From UBA8437 sp963933195 (GTDB lineage: Bacteria; Planctomycetota; Planctomycetia; Planctomycetales; Planctomycetaceae): 15,609 nt of DNA. Shown one piece after another: positions 15,252 through 15,609 of this stretch (the first letter of the stretch is position 1; every line of letters starts with the position of its first letter). The stretch lies in NCBI GenBank assembly GCA_963933195.1, contig CAWVUS010000115.1, forward strand, positions 1 to 15,609, written 5' to 3'. Below the pieces are notes generated by a model. That model searched no databases. It was not told where the DNA came from and was given only the letters and a program-made list of their open reading frames with translations. Made by a program: the position numbers and the translations under genes.

Positions 15252-15609
15252 ATGGCGAACTGGTTCAAGTGGCCCCGATCATCCAAGGCCCGGCAGGCCC
15301 CCAATCCGATTCGCCACATCTGCGGATGCGGCTGGGTCAGCGATGTAGTTCGTGGTGACCAGTTTCAGAGACTGTCTTGTTCGAACTGCGGCGAAAATGG
15401 TTTCCTGTTGCCGCGGGACGTTTATCCGGGAACCGGTCCGGTCCCGGAACGGGAGCCAGGTGTTAGCCACGCCCGGCGAGTGGCTCAGCCGGGTAGCCGT
15501 GCCAGGTCGACATCTGTTCCACCGTCCCGTGTCGAGGAGCAATCGGCTTCCAGCCCAGTTGCCAAGCCAGTTGCCAAGCCAGTTGCCAAGCCAGTTGCCA
15601 AGCCAGTTG
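15252..15609 (+). CDS. Zinc-ribbon protein with Pro-Val-Ala-Lys repeat tail (3' end beyond the window)
   Basis: The frame is open from the ATG at 15252 to the window edge, giving at least 119 residues with no stop. An in-frame TGA at 15240 leaves this ATG as the only upstream start. The N-terminus is basic (KWPRSSKAR). Cys24 and Cys26 (CGC) and Cys43 and Cys46 (CSNC) form a compact zinc-ribbon-like pair of knuckles at 22-50. From about residue 55 the sequence is Pro/Ser/Arg-rich linker. From residue 102 it becomes a perfect Pro-Val-Ala-Lys repeat. No signal peptide is visible, so the known part is cytoplasmic. The rest of the protein and its function cannot be seen. The gene is 134 bp after the lipoprotein gene, in the same direction. 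Confidence 0.72.
   Translation, partial: MANWFKWPRSSKARQAPNPIRHICGCGWVSDVVRGDQFQRLSCSNCGENGFLLPRDVYPGTGPVPEREPGVSHARRVAQPGSRARSTSVPPSRVEEQSASSPVAKPVAKPVAKPVAKPV
15555..15609 (+). repeat. 12-bp tandem repeat encoding Pro-Val-Ala-Lys
   Basis: CCAGTTGCCAAG is present in four perfect copies starting at 15555, 15567, 15579 and 15591. A fifth, cut after seven bases by the window edge, starts at 15603. The copies are identical at the DNA level, including synonymous positions, so the expansion is recent. The true copy number is unknown. Confidence 0.95.

Noticed and set aside
15279..15542. An 87-codon minus-strand frame near the window end
   Set aside because: The plus-strand frame over the same bases has an ordered zinc-ribbon cysteine pattern and stays open to the window edge, which makes it the better gene call.
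15555..15609. The 12-bp repeat as a CRISPR array or iteron origin
   Set aside because: The units are contiguous with no spacers, are in frame with a coding sequence and encode a regular Pro-Val-Ala-Lys tail.

Overview
The window is GC-rich, with strong G/C preference at third codon positions, and the genes are bacterial. The mix of families suggests a planctomycete (Planctomycetota): a large secreted CehA/McbA-type metallohydrolase, a divergent AroD-AroE fusion, MacB-type adaptor and permease genes without an adjacent ATPase, a DUF2752 membrane protein coupled to lipoproteins, and a zinc-ribbon protein with a Pro/Ala/Lys-rich tail. This assignment is an inference from gene content; no rRNA or other phylogenetic marker is present. 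I see no tRNA, rRNA, CRISPR array, insertion sequence or phage gene.

Layout. (1) 13-831, minus: a phytanoyl-CoA dioxygenase-family (PhyH) oxygenase, divergent from what follows. (2) 1046-9542, plus: five genes in one direction. They are a HlyD/RND-type periplasmic adaptor, a secreted CehA/McbA-like metallohydrolase, an AroD-AroE fusion that lacks several expected catalytic residues, a second HlyD-like adaptor, and a MacB/FtsX permease translationally coupled to that adaptor by a TGATG overlap. (3) 9642-13020, minus, convergent with the block before it: transcribed in the order A-type Fe-S carrier, SDR oxidoreductase, acetyl-CoA synthetase (acs). acs appears to have its own sigma70-like promoter overlapping an 11-bp direct repeat. 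(4) 13236-15117, plus, divergent from the Fe-S carrier: a DUF2752 membrane protein, then two lipoproteins that are visibly paralogous to each other; the first is coupled to DUF2752 by another TGATG overlap. (5) 15252 to the window edge, plus: an incomplete gene for a zinc-ribbon protein whose tail consists of perfect 12-bp repeats encoding Pro-Val-Ala-Lys.

How the genes may work together. The second adaptor and the FtsX permease form a MacA/MacB-like export or envelope pair that needs an ATPase encoded elsewhere. The first adaptor has no pump in the window. acs provides acetate activation to acetyl-CoA. The DUF2752 and twin-lipoprotein cluster looks like an envelope module of unknown function and is the best candidate here for something undescribed. 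The AroDE-like protein is the other, because its architecture is recognisable but its active sites are not.
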